Source: a bacterium HR30
GTDB taxonomy: Bacteria; Desulfobacterota; Binatia; HRBIN30
Assembly: GCA_002898795.1 (NCBI GenBank)
Contig: BEIG01000009.1
Span: 1 to 51,035, forward strand
Direction: 5' to 3'
Length of the DNA: 51,035 nt
Position 1 is the first letter of the stretch; each line of letters opens with the position of its first letter. A program made the translations under genes and the position numbers. Shown here in pieces: positions 1 through 7,897 of the stretch. The notes under the pieces are model-generated. The model made no database searches and was not told where the DNA came from. It worked only from the letters and a program-made list of their open reading frames with translations.

Positions 1-453
1 CCGCCCGTCGAACGTAGAAAAACCTCGAAAGCCGAAGATCGAGTCCACTTCGTAACTGCCCACGACCGCTCCCGTGTCGTAACCCGATGCGGCAAACAAC
101 TCGGCCAATTGCGGCCAGGTAGCAGAGAGGCGGTCAAGCGGGCCACGCACGCCATGGTGAGCTGCCAGGGTCCCGGTGAGCACGGTCGCACTGGCCGCGC
201 GCGCGTAGGGGGCGTTGGAATAGGCCTGTGTGAAGCAAATTCCGATGTCACAAAGGTGGGCCAGGGTTGGCGCCAATGGGCCAGCCGGAGCGGCTGGGAC
301 GATCGAGGCCCAGGAGCGGAGCGTATCGGCTCGAACCGCGCCCAACGACACCATGGCCACGCTTGGTCTTTGCATGTTCCGAACGACCAGGGACAGCGCA
401 ACGGCCAATGCCAAAAGCGCCGCCAGCCCCGAGACTGCATCCCAGAACCGCAT
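1..453 (-). CDS. Sulfatase-like (alkaline phosphatase superfamily) membrane-anchored protein, N-terminal part only, probably inactive
   Basis: An open frame of 151 codons runs from an ATG at 453 off the left edge, so the C-terminus is missing. Residues about 7-25 form a hydrophobic anchor. The rest follows the start of the sulfatase fold: a beta strand ending SLGAVRADTL, then NAPYARAASATVLTG, HHGVRG, and a LAELFAASGYDTGAVVG stretch. In typical members the first block reads S(L/I)D.LRADHL, where the Asp binds metal, and the second holds a Cys, Ser or Thr nucleophile next to PSHA or PSR. Here the Asp is Gly and the nucleophile position appears to be Ala, so this looks like a pseudo-enzyme. It starts 20 bases after the radical SAM gene on the same strand and is probably co-transcribed. 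Family call is fairly secure; inactivity is inferred from a remembered alignment. Confidence 0.7.
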   Translation of the reverse strand, partial: MRFWDAVSGLAALLALAVALSLVVRNMQRPSVAMVSLGAVRADTLRSWASIVPAAPAGPLAPTLAHLCDIGICFTQAYSNAPYARAASATVLTGTLAAHHGVRGPLDRLSATWPQLAELFAASGYDTGAVVGSYEVDSIFGFRGFSTFDGR

Positions 454-473
454 CGACCTCGGGAAAGCCCGGT

Positions 474-1490
474 TCAACCTGTTGCGGCGGTGGCAACCAC
501 CTCAGAACCCTTGGCTGGCCCCGTGCGTAAAGGCAGCCCCCGAAAAAGGTGCACTTTGTCGCAATCGGTGCAGAAATGGCCCTCGGGTAACGGCGTTTCA
601 GGGCGGGTCCAAATCCGCCGGGCAGCTATGAACCTCTCATTGTTCCACATCTGGCGGAAAGCGCCCGGACGGTAGGTATCGAAATCATCCTTCTTATGGA
701 AACCGGAGCAGCAAGAAGCGAACCCGCCATCCCAGTGGAACACCGCTTTCTCCCATAGCCAGACACAACGATTCGGCCGGATGTCCAGATAATCGAAGGA
801 GTACTGCCCTTTTGGCGCCCAGTTAGGATCCTCGTAGAGACCGCCAACGGCGGAAAAATTGTCCACCCCGATTTCTTGCGCGAGCGCACGCGCCTTTTCC
901 ACTTGTGCCTCGTTGTGACGGAACACCAGGTACTGCCACGTGATGAAGGGTTTCGAGTTTGGATTACGCTTTTTCGCGGCAACAAACTTCCGCAGGTTGG
1001 TCAAGGCCAGGTCGAAGCGGCCTCCCCGACGATAACCCTCGTAGCTTTGCTGATCCGCCCCATCGATTGACGCGGTGAGGTACGACAATCCCGCGTCCAC
1101 AATGGCCTGGAGGCGGCTGTCGTCGAGCGGAAAGCTTAGGTTGCTGGAAATGATTGTCGGCACGCCCCGCGCCTCGGCGTAAGCAATCATGGACGGAAGC
1201 TCTTTCGCGAACAGCGGCTCACCCCAATTAAACAGCTCGATGGAGTACGCGTATGGCCCGAGCTCATCGATAATGTGGCGGAATGTCTCCAAGTTCATCG
1301 TGCCGCGGCCTCTGCCGCCCTGTTCGCCTCGGCCGGTTGGGCAAAACGGGCAATGCAGATTGCATTTGTTCGTCACATCCACGCAAAGGAGATAGGGGTA
1401 CGACCATAACCGCTCGCGGCCAAGTTTCATTTCCGCTTTGACCAGCAAGAAATTTAGGCGCTTACGAACCCGAGCCCAAAAGCGTTGCAT
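474..1490 (-). CDS. Radical SAM protein with SPASM-type C-terminal cysteines
   Basis: A 338-residue protein. C43, C47 and C50 in NKCNLHCPFC form the CxxxCxxC site for the SAM-binding 4Fe-4S cluster. WGEPL at about 90 is the GGE-like SAM contact and TASIDGA at about 140 is typical of the barrel. The C-terminal third has further cysteines (NRCVW, ASCCSGF, FCTDC), which fit a SPASM or twitch domain carrying an extra cluster. Such proteins modify peptides, sugars or cofactors; nothing here identifies the substrate. The frame starts at an ATG with a weak GTAGAG upstream. A large hairpin at 1531-1570 separates it from dps. The sulfatase-like gene follows 20 bases later. That pair recalls sulfatase-maturing radical SAM enzymes, but the partner lacks the residue such an enzyme would convert, so I do not make that call. 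Confidence 0.85.
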   Translation of the reverse strand: MQRFWARVRKRLNFLLVKAEMKLGRERLWSYPYLLCVDVTNKCNLHCPFCPTGRGEQGGRGRGTMNLETFRHIIDELGPYAYSIELFNWGEPLFAKELPSMIAYAEARGVPTIISSNLSFPLDDSRLQAIVDAGLSYLTASIDGADQQSYEGYRRGGRFDLALTNLRKFVAAKKRNPNSKPFITWQYLVFRHNEAQVEKARALAQEIGVDNFSAVGGLYEDPNWAPKGQYSFDYLDIRPNRCVWLWEKAVFHWDGGFASCCSGFHKKDDFDTYRPGAFRQMWNNERFIAARRIWTRPETPLPEGHFCTDCDKVHLFRGLPLRTGPAKGSEVVATAATG

Positions 1491-1530
1491 GCACGAACTC
1501 TACCACAGCGCCGGGAGAGAAGGAAATGCA

Positions 1531-1570
1531 ACCTGGCCACAGGGCCTTTGTCCCGGCCCAGTGGCCAGGT
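1531..1570 (-). terminator. Strong hairpin between dps and the radical SAM gene, probable dps terminator
   Basis: A 10-bp perfect inverted repeat (ACCTGGCCAC at 1531-1540, GTGGCCAGGT at 1561-1570) encloses a second 5-bp one (GGGCC 1542-1546, GGCCC 1555-1559) after an A/A mismatch, leaving an 8-base loop. It sits 27 bases beyond the dps stop codon. On the minus strand it is followed by TGCATTTCC, only a weak T tract, so it may be an inefficient terminator or a processing hairpin in front of the radical SAM gene. Confidence 0.55.
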
Positions 1571-1596
1571 GTCGTTGCCTCGCTACGGCAACGGAA

Positions 1597-2076
1597 TCAT
1601 GCTTCCGTCGCCGTGGCCCGAAGCATCCAGGCATGCTTTTCGTGTTGCTCCATCAAGCCGGTGAGAAAATCGGCCGTTCCGACGTCGTGGTGTTGATCCT
1701 GCACCACCGCAATGTCTTGCCGTAGTTGGCGCACGATCGCTTCGTGGTCTTCGGCAAGATTGCGCACCATCTCGCGTGCCGAAGGGACCTTGCCCGGCTC
1801 TTCCCGCAGACGAGTTGCTTGGCGGAACTCTTCCAGCGTGCCTGGGGACACCCCACCCAGAGCACGAATTCGTTCCGCCACATCGTCAACGATATCGTCC
1901 AACGCCTCATACTGATCCTCAAAAAGCTTGTGGAGATCGTGGAACTGAGGACCGACGACATTCCAGTGATAGTTCCGGGCCTTGGTGTACAGCACGAACT
2001 CGTCAGCCAAGAGTTTGCGCAAAATGGCGCACACCCCTTCTCGTTGGTTATCCGTCAAACCGATATTGACCTTCAT
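1597..2076 (-). CDS. dps: Dps ferritin-like DNA-protection / iron-storage protein
   Basis: A 159-residue protein, normal length for Dps. Dps dodecamers oxidise ferrous iron with hydrogen peroxide and shield DNA. The intersubunit ferroxidase ligands can be read at family spacing: H37 in NYHWNV, H49, E53, D64 and E68 (E. coli H51, H63, D67, D78, E82, with Asp to Glu at the third). The ribosome-binding site AAGGAGG at 2090-2084 lies 7 bases from the ATG. It overlaps the palindrome at 2080-2103. The gene is divergent from oxyR, the classical peroxide-responsive activator of dps, so OxyR control is likely. A hairpin 27 bases after the stop probably ends the transcript. Confidence 0.95.
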   Translation of the reverse strand: MKVNIGLTDNQREGVCAILRKLLADEFVLYTKARNYHWNVVGPQFHDLHKLFEDQYEALDDIVDDVAERIRALGGVSPGTLEEFRQATRLREEPGKVPSAREMVRNLAEDHEAIVRQLRQDIAVVQDQHHDVGTADFLTGLMEQHEKHAWMLRATATEA

Positions 2077-2079
2077 ACG

Positions 2080-2103
2080 ACTGACCTCCTTTCACAGGTC
2101 AGT
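2080..2103. promoter_or_regulatory. Palindrome overlapping the dps ribosome-binding site
   Basis: ACTGACC at 2080-2086 and GGTCAGT at 2097-2103 are perfect inverted repeats with a 10-base centre. On the dps strand the centre and right arm contain AAGGAGG. If the transcript begins upstream of 2103, the hairpin would partly hide the ribosome-binding site. If it begins near 2097, as the candidate promoter predicts, the palindrome acts only as DNA and would be an operator just downstream of the -10 box. It does not match the ATAG-type OxyR consensus. Confidence 0.45.
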
Positions 2104-2131
2104 ACTCTAAGTCTGATCGTTGCAGTGGCAA
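2104..2131 (-). promoter_or_regulatory. Candidate sigma70-type promoter of dps
   Basis: Read on the minus strand, TTGCCA (2131-2126) and TAGAGT (2109-2104) are separated by 16 bases, matching the -35 and -10 consensus at 5 of 6 and 4 of 6 positions. Position relative to dps is suitable. The assignment is by eye only. Confidence 0.35.
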
Positions 2132-2166
2132 TTCTTTTCTTTAGATTTTTGCCATTGGCGTTGCCT

Positions 2167-3138
2167 ATGGACCTCACCGCAATCACCCTAACGGAGCTTC
2201 GCTACCTGGTTGCACTGGCGGACACCGGGCACTTCGGCAAAGCCGCTGCCAAATGCTTCGTCACTCAGCCAACGTTAAGCACGCAATTGAAAAAGCTCGA
2301 AAACAACCTGGGCGTCCAACTGATCGAGAGGGATCCGCGACGCGCGCGGCTTACAGCGGTGGGCCAACAAATTGTGGCCCGTGCTCGGGTGATTCTCGAA
2401 CAGATCCACGCCATTGGGGACGTTGCCCTGGGGCAAACCGACCCTCTCAGTGGAGAATTTCGCCTCGGGGTCATTCCAACCCTGGGCCCATACCTACTGC
2501 CCGAACTTTTGCGGCCGCTGGAAAGGCGCTTTCCGCGTCTCCGGCTTACGGTGGTGGAACAGGTTACGGCCACACTCGTCGATGAGCTTCTGGCGCACCG
2601 GCTCGACGCCGCTTTGCTGGCCCTGCCCATCGAGGAGGAAGGATTGGAAACTTTGGCGCTGTTCGACGAGCCGTTTTGGGTGCTCACCCCAAAACACCAT
2701 CCGCTGGCACGGCGTAAACGCGTTCGCGAACAGGACCTCGAAGGCCAAACGGTGCTGCTGCTTGCCGAAGGCCACTGTTTGCGAGAGCAGGCCTTGTCCC
2801 TTTGCACTCAGAGCCGTGCCGAGGTGGCGGCAGACTTTCGTGCCTCCAGCCTCGAGACGCTGCGACACCTCGTATCGGCCGGATATGGCTGCACCCTGAT
2901 TCCAGAATTAGCCGTACCGCGACTCCGCGACCCCCACACGGTGGTACGGCCGCTTACGGGCAATCGCGCCCATCGGCGAATCGGACTTGCTTGGCGGCGT
3001 ACTTATCCCCGACCGGAAGCCGTCAGCAGCCTGGGTCAATTCATCCGCGAGCAAGCGTTACAGTGCGGAGTTGGTAGTATCCGACCCAGCACGATGGCTG
3101 CAGTGGAACAAACTCAAACGCGAGGAGGGGTTCGCTGA
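2167..3138 (+). CDS. oxyR: OxyR-type LysR-family hydrogen peroxide sensor
   Basis: A 323-residue LysR-type regulator. The winged helix-turn-helix occupies about residues 5-65 (LTELRYLVALADTGHFGKAA, TQPTLSTQLKKLE). The substrate-binding-fold effector domain follows from about 95. C204 and C213 in the GHCLREQALSLC block correspond to the peroxidatic C199/C208 pair of E. coli OxyR with the same spacing of nine, which separates OxyR from other LysR proteins. The reading frame is open much further upstream, to 1726, but that part is antisense to dps. The ATG at 2167 gives the family N-terminus. The tail of about 20 residues after GQFIREQAL is not part of the fold. Divergent from dps, its expected target. 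Confidence 0.93.
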   Translation: MDLTAITLTELRYLVALADTGHFGKAAAKCFVTQPTLSTQLKKLENNLGVQLIERDPRRARLTAVGQQIVARARVILEQIHAIGDVALGQTDPLSGEFRLGVIPTLGPYLLPELLRPLERRFPRLRLTVVEQVTATLVDELLAHRLDAALLALPIEEEGLETLALFDEPFWVLTPKHHPLARRKRVREQDLEGQTVLLLAEGHCLREQALSLCTQSRAEVAADFRASSLETLRHLVSAGYGCTLIPELAVPRLRDPHTVVRPLTGNRAHRRIGLAWRRTYPRPEAVSSLGQFIREQALQCGVGSIRPSTMAAVEQTQTRGGVR

Positions 3139-3199
3139 ACGGGCCTTGGGGAAAAGGACCAGTTTTCTCCAACCGTGGGAGTGCTCCGCAGATACTGTC

Positions 3200-4006
3200 T
3201 TATCCTTCTCGTACCAGGCGCTGGTAACGAGCTAAAACGCGCCCAACATAGTCAAGGGTCTTCCGTCCCTGCGCATACCCAGCCGGAAGGAAACGATAGA
3301 ACGACTCGATTTCCAGGAGCGGAAGGACGCGCGCCACATGACCATGCCACCGACGGGGATCGAGGCCGAGACGCCGAGCGATCTCCTGCGCATCACGTAC
3401 GTGGGCTGGGCCCATATGGTACGCGGCGATCACGAACGGCAAACGTTCACCTTCGACCACATCGGCAAAGAGTTCATTCAAGTAAACCAGGTACCGCACG
3501 CCCGTTCGAATGTTGCTCTCTGGATCAGCAAACTGTTCCTCACCTACCTGCGAAGCCGCAATCGGGCGCACCTGCATGAGGCCCACGGCACCTCGCTCGC
3601 TAACGGCGTCTGGGTCGAAGTTGGACTCTTCCGCGATAATGGCAGCCACCAACTCCCAATCCAGTCCAGCCGCTTGCGAATAGGACACGATCCACCGATC
3701 GAAGGGAGACAAGCCTGGGTCGATCAAGGCTTGCTCTGCACTCTCCCAGAGTTCTTCCACACGGAGTGAAGCCAGCTCACCGCCATCCACGGCAATTTTC
3801 CACCCGTCTAGCCCGATGACCCAACGCTTGCCGTCGGCACTCGCATTTGCGCTGACGGAAGTAGAAACCTCGGCTACCCCGACGGGCAAAGAAACGGGGG
3901 TTACGGCCGATTCCGACCACCACCACCCCGCTACCGTAAGGGCTCCGCTGAGCAAAGCCCCGGCAACGAACGGCACAGCGCGGAACTTACGGATACCGCG
4001 TCGCAT
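3200..4006 (-). CDS. Membrane-anchored or secreted lytic transglycosylase, SLT domain
   Basis: A 268-residue protein with a hydrophobic segment at about residues 10-30 (signal anchor), a linker to about 95, and an SLT goose-lysozyme-like domain to the end. IIAEESNFDP carries the catalytic Glu (E127), followed by the family signature SERGAVGLMQV and later AYHMGP. It would cleave the MurNAc-GlcNAc bond of peptidoglycan with 1,6-anhydro product formation in the periplasm. The SLT domain resembles the C-terminal half of MltF. A GTG at 4012 in frame is an alternative start. No clear ribosome-binding site is visible for either. Divergent from the acyl-CoA ligase. Confidence 0.85.
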   Translation of the reverse strand: MRRGIRKFRAVPFVAGALLSGALTVAGWWWSESAVTPVSLPVGVAEVSTSVSANASADGKRWVIGLDGWKIAVDGGELASLRVEELWESAEQALIDPGLSPFDRWIVSYSQAAGLDWELVAAIIAEESNFDPDAVSERGAVGLMQVRPIAASQVGEEQFADPESNIRTGVRYLVYLNELFADVVEGERLPFVIAAYHMGPAHVRDAQEIARRLGLDPRRWHGHVARVLPLLEIESFYRFLPAGYAQGRKTLDYVGRVLARYQRLVREG

Positions 4007-4017
4007 GGCCACAGCAT

Positions 4018-4033
4018 GGCGGGTTTTCCCGCC
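4018..4033. repeat. Short perfect hairpin between divergent genes
   Basis: GGCGGG (4018-4023) and CCCGCC (4028-4033) flank TTTT. It lies in the 5' leader region shared by the transglycosylase and the acyl-CoA ligase. No function can be assigned. Confidence 0.4.
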
Positions 4034-4105
4034 TCGAGCAAGAGCAAACGCAGCCGGTGTACTCGATTGGTCGGTGGCTTTAATCGCTCGCGTTCGCTAG
4101 CCAAG

Positions 4106-5764
4106 ATGGTCGTGACCCACCTGCCCGATTGGCGTTGGGAGATCCCGGAGTTCTTCAACATCGGTGTTGCGTGTACTGACGCGCACGCTCATGGAGCCCG
4201 CGCCGACACGCCGGCAGTCATCGTCGATGACGACCGGCGGGGGGTAGCATCGTTAACGTTTGCGGAACTGGCGGAGCAAACGAGCCGCATGGCGCAGCTC
4301 CTTCGGGACCTGGGCGTTCAGCGCCAAGATCGTATCCTCATCCGCTTACCGAATTGCATCGAATACTCGGTTGTCTTCTTGGGGGCCTTGAAGCGAGGGG
4401 CGATTCCGGTGCCTAGCTCGATCTTGCTGACCGCGGATGAACTAAACTTTCTCGCACGCGATTCAGGGGCGGTTGCCCTTGTTCTCGACGTGAACTCGTG
4501 GCCGCTCGTTGGCGACGTTCAAGCCAACGCACCGAACTTGCGATGCGTCTTGGTTGTCGGCGAACACATGCCAAACGGTGCCCATGTTCGAGGAACTGCC
4601 GAGCTTTTAGGGCCGGCCCTAGAGGCTGTGCGCCATTGGGAGCCGGCAGAGCCCACGCGCAGCGAGGATCCTGCGTATTTGGTCTATACCTCTGGGACCA
4701 CGGGCTACCCCAAAGGCGTCTTGCACGCGCACCGGGTACTTTTGGGCAAACAACCCTCGTCGGAATATTGGTTCAACTTTTTGCCTTCGGGAGAGCGAGT
4801 TCTTCATTCCGGCAAGTACAACTGGACGTACGTTCTGGGCACGGGCATGATGGATCCGTTATATCGCGGGCACACGACAATCGTGCACGAGGGTAGCTCC
4901 GACGGGCCAGTTTGGCCCGCGTTGATCGCGAAGCATCGAGCGACGACGTTTATCGGCGTGCCGACTCTCTACCGTCACATTCTCGAGCGCTCCACGGCAA
5001 CCAAAGCAGACGTACCGAGCTTGCACCACTGCATGTCCGCAGGGGAGCAGCTATCGAGCGAGCTTCTGCGCCGCTGGCAAGAGCGATTCGGCATGCCGAT
5101 CTACGAAGGTTTGGGCATGACCGAATGCTCCTACTACATTTGCCAGACGGCCAAGAAACCAATTCGTCCGGGCGCTGCCGGCTTCATTCAGCCTGGGCAT
5201 GACGTGCGGATTCTCGACCCGGAGACGCTCACCGAATGTGGCACCAACGAGGAAGGAATGCTCTGCATCCGGCGGTCAGACCCCGCGTTGATGTTGGGCT
5301 ATTGGAATCGGCCCGAGGAAACGAAGCAATGCTTCCGCGGTGATTGGTTTCTGACAGGGGACTACGCGCGCAAAGACGCAGATGGCTACATTTGGTTTCT
5401 CGGCCGGCGTGACGATCTCATCAAATCTTTCGGCTACCGCGTGTCCCCGTTCGAGGTCGACCGCGTTCTCAAAGAACATCCCGACGTTCTCGATGCCGCA
5501 ACCACTGCGGAAGAAGTGAACGGGAACAAGCGGCTGGTTGTGTCTTACGTCATCTTGCGGCCCGAAGGCAGTGCGCACGCGAGCGACATCCTCAAATTTG
5601 CGCGCCAACACCTTGCCTCGTACAAGGCGCCAAAGATTGTTTATGTGGTCCGAGACTTCCCGCGCACACGAAATGGCAAAACGTTGCGTAGGGAGTTGCG
5701 CCCAGAGCTTGCCATCGAGCGCGCCAGCTCTCTCGACCTCCAATCTTCGCAGGCAGACGGGTAA
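4106..5764 (+). CDS. AMP-forming acyl-CoA / carboxylate-CoA ligase
   Basis: A 552-residue ANL-superfamily enzyme that would activate a carboxylic acid with ATP to an acyl-adenylate and then a CoA thioester. Visible motifs are the P-loop-like YTSGTTGYPKGV near residue 195, YEGLGMTEC near 335, the TGD motif, the hinge GRRDDLIKSFGYRVSP, and the C-terminal catalytic Lys in RTRNGKTLRREL. The family resembles benzoate-CoA or medium-chain acyl-CoA ligases; the substrate cannot be read from sequence. The frame extends upstream to 4016, but the ATG at 4106 gives a normal N-terminus (MVVTHLPDW). It is divergent from the transglycosylase and convergent with pckG. Confidence 0.88.
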   Translation: MVVTHLPDWRWEIPEFFNIGVACTDAHAHGARADTPAVIVDDDRRGVASLTFAELAEQTSRMAQLLRDLGVQRQDRILIRLPNCIEYSVVFLGALKRGAIPVPSSILLTADELNFLARDSGAVALVLDVNSWPLVGDVQANAPNLRCVLVVGEHMPNGAHVRGTAELLGPALEAVRHWEPAEPTRSEDPAYLVYTSGTTGYPKGVLHAHRVLLGKQPSSEYWFNFLPSGERVLHSGKYNWTYVLGTGMMDPLYRGHTTIVHEGSSDGPVWPALIAKHRATTFIGVPTLYRHILERSTATKADVPSLHHCMSAGEQLSSELLRRWQERFGMPIYEGLGMTECSYYICQTAKKPIRPGAAGFIQPGHDVRILDPETLTECGTNEEGMLCIRRSDPALMLGYWNRPEETKQCFRGDWFLTGDYARKDADGYIWFLGRRDDLIKSFGYRVSPFEVDRVLKEHPDVLDAATTAEEVNGNKRLVVSYVILRPEGSAHASDILKFARQHLASYKAPKIVYVVRDFPRTRNGKTLRRELRPELAIERASSLDLQSSQADG

Positions 5765-6112
5765 CGCCAAGAGACACAAACAAAATTCTGCGCGATCTGG
5801 TCGTGTTCGGACTCGGCTCCCAAATCTCCTCCCGTAGGGCGTGGTTGTACACAGCGAGAAGCTTCCCTCGAGGATCACCGCAGCTCCTCGCGTCTCGGAC
5901 GGTGTTCAGAGGGGCTTACGCTTCAAGCGAGGAAAACCAAAGTGACATGAAGCAGGGAGTTCAAGGCACCCATACCCAGTTCGGATTTCACTTCCGCATC
6001 CTTGTCGAGTAGGCACGGGAAACAGGCGGTCGACCGTCAACTCAAGCAGGCGCTTCGTCAGGGATCGCAGCCCACCGTTGGCAAGGCTCAGGCGCCAGAG
6101 TGGGCGTCCGCC
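5765..6112. other. Gene-free convergent intergenic region
   Basis: The 348 bases between the ligase stop and the pckG stop hold no convincing gene; short open frames here are unlike known proteins. The only structure noted is the inverted repeat CACCGTTGG (6073-6081) and CCAACGGTG (6117-6125), which spans the pckG stop codon with a 35-base centre and has no T tract. Confidence 0.5.
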
Positions 6113-7873
6113 TCAACCAACGGTGACCGAGCTTTGCAGTCGGCGAATGAGTTTTTCGTTCTCCTCCCAAAGTTCGCGGGGAAGCCGATCGCCAAACTGC
6201 TTGAGAAACTCTGCTTGGGCGCCGGCATTTTCCAACCAGCCGAGGCGGTCGACCGCGAGGAGCTTCCGCAAGGTGTCTCGAGTGACGTTGATTCCATCCA
6301 GGTCAATGTCCTTCACTCGCGGGACGTAACCAATCGGGGTTTCTTCTGCTTCGGCTTCGCCGTGAACGCGCGCCAGCACCCACCGCAACACGCGTAGGTT
6401 TTCGCCGAAGCCGGGCCACAGAAAGTTGCCATGCTCATCGCGCCGGAACCAATTAACCCGGAAAATTCGCGGGGGCTGCGGCATGCGCTGGCCCATTTGC
6501 AACCAATGGGCGAAATAATCGCCCATGTTGTATCCGCAAAATGGCAGCATGGCCATGGGATCGCGGCGGACCACACCCACTGCTCCGCTTTGTGCTGCAG
6601 TGGTTTCGGAAGACAAGACAGCTCCGAGAAACACGCCGTGCTGCCAGTTGAACGCTTCGAACACCAAGGGGATCAGGGATGCCCTTCTTCCGCCAAACAA
6701 AATGGCCGATATGGGCACGCCTTCTGGCGCCTCCCAGTAAGGTGACATGGACGGACACTGCCGAGCCGGCGCCGTGAAGCGAGAGTTCGGGTGTGCAGCT
6801 TTGGTTTCACTTTGGGGCGTCCAGGGTCGCCCTTGCCAATCCAAACATTCGGCTGGTGGGTTTTCGTCGAGTCCCTCCCAATACGGAGTGCCATCCGGCC
6901 GAAGCGCCACATTGGTGAACAATGTGTTGCGTTGAATCGTTTTCATAATGTTGGGGTTCGTCTTCCAATTCGTCCCCGGAGCCACTCCAAAAAATCCGGC
7001 TTCTGGGTTGATGGCCCTGAGCTGGCCAACCTCGTCTAAGTGCATCCACGCAATGTCCTCTCCAACGGTCCAAACCCGGTAGCCCTTTTGCGAGGGAGGA
7101 GGAACCAGCATGGCCAAGTTGGTTTTGCCACATGCCGAGGGAAAGGCGCCGGTCAAATAGGTCACCCGTCCATTGGGCTCTTCCACGCCAACAATCAGCA
7201 TGTGTTCGGCAAGCCAGCCCTCGAAGCGTGCCATGTAACTGGCGATCCGCAAAGCGAAGCACTTCTTTCCCAGCAACGCGTTGCCGCCGTAGCCGGAGCC
7301 GATCGACCAGATGTCACGCTCCTCGGGAAAGTGGAGAATGAATCGCCGTTCTGGGTTCAGGTCTCCCAAGGAGTGCTGCCCTTTGACAAAGTCGTCCGAC
7401 GAGCCGAGCCGCTCGAGGGCTACTTTGCCCATTCTTGTCATGATGCGCATACTCACGGCGACGTACGGGCTGTCCGTGACCTCGACGCCAACACGGGCGT
7501 AAGGAGACGAAGGCGGCCCCATCAGATACGGGAGAACATACATCGTGCGGCCGCGCATCGCCCCCCGAAACAACGCACCCACTTTTTCCTTCGCTTCCTT
7601 CGGAGGCATCCAGTTGTTGTTCGGTCCGGCGTCCTCTTTCTTTTCCGTGCAAACGAAGGTGAGGTGTTCGGTTCGGGCAACGTCCGAGGGGTGGCTGCGA
7701 TGCAAGTAGCAGCCCGGGAAAAGCTGTTGATTCAGTTCGATCAAGGTGCCGTCGTCGACCATCTCGCGGACGAGGCGTTCGTATTCTTCGTCCGACCCGT
7801 CACACCAAACGATGTTCTTGGGCTGCGTTTGCGACGCGACTTGGTCCACCCACTGTTCTAACGGCGTAGCCAT
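6113..7873 (-). CDS. pckG: Phosphoenolpyruvate carboxykinase (GTP)
   Basis: A 586-residue cytosolic enzyme, typical of GTP-type PEPCK (about 600), that interconverts oxaloacetate plus GTP with PEP, GDP and CO2. The hallmark nucleotide loop with its hyper-reactive Cys is visible as AFPSACGKTNLAML. Other family blocks are RTMYVLPYLMGP near 110, GSGYGGNALLGKKCFALRIA, and WFRRDEHGNFLWPGFGENLR. A good AGGAG ribosome-binding site precedes the ATG. It is the third gene of a minus-strand set: the CoA-ester lyase and FAH-family genes lie upstream with gaps of 3 and 24 bases. This links it to an oxaloacetate- or malate-centred pathway. Confidence 0.96.
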   Translation of the reverse strand: MATPLEQWVDQVASQTQPKNIVWCDGSDEEYERLVREMVDDGTLIELNQQLFPGCYLHRSHPSDVARTEHLTFVCTEKKEDAGPNNNWMPPKEAKEKVGALFRGAMRGRTMYVLPYLMGPPSSPYARVGVEVTDSPYVAVSMRIMTRMGKVALERLGSSDDFVKGQHSLGDLNPERRFILHFPEERDIWSIGSGYGGNALLGKKCFALRIASYMARFEGWLAEHMLIVGVEEPNGRVTYLTGAFPSACGKTNLAMLVPPPSQKGYRVWTVGEDIAWMHLDEVGQLRAINPEAGFFGVAPGTNWKTNPNIMKTIQRNTLFTNVALRPDGTPYWEGLDENPPAECLDWQGRPWTPQSETKAAHPNSRFTAPARQCPSMSPYWEAPEGVPISAILFGGRRASLIPLVFEAFNWQHGVFLGAVLSSETTAAQSGAVGVVRRDPMAMLPFCGYNMGDYFAHWLQMGQRMPQPPRIFRVNWFRRDEHGNFLWPGFGENLRVLRWVLARVHGEAEAEETPIGYVPRVKDIDLDGINVTRDTLRKLLAVDRLGWLENAGAQAEFLKQFGDRLPRELWEENEKLIRRLQSSVTVG

Positions 7874-7897
7874 TTTCGTGCTCTCCTTTCGAAGAGT

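Noticed and set aside
474-1490. Reading the radical SAM gene as a dedicated sulfatase-maturing enzyme
   Set aside because: The adjacent sulfatase-like protein lacks the Cys or Ser that such an enzyme would convert to formylglycine.
1726-2166. Upstream extension of the oxyR frame
   Set aside because: It is antisense to dps and unlike LysR N-termini; the family start is the ATG at 2167.
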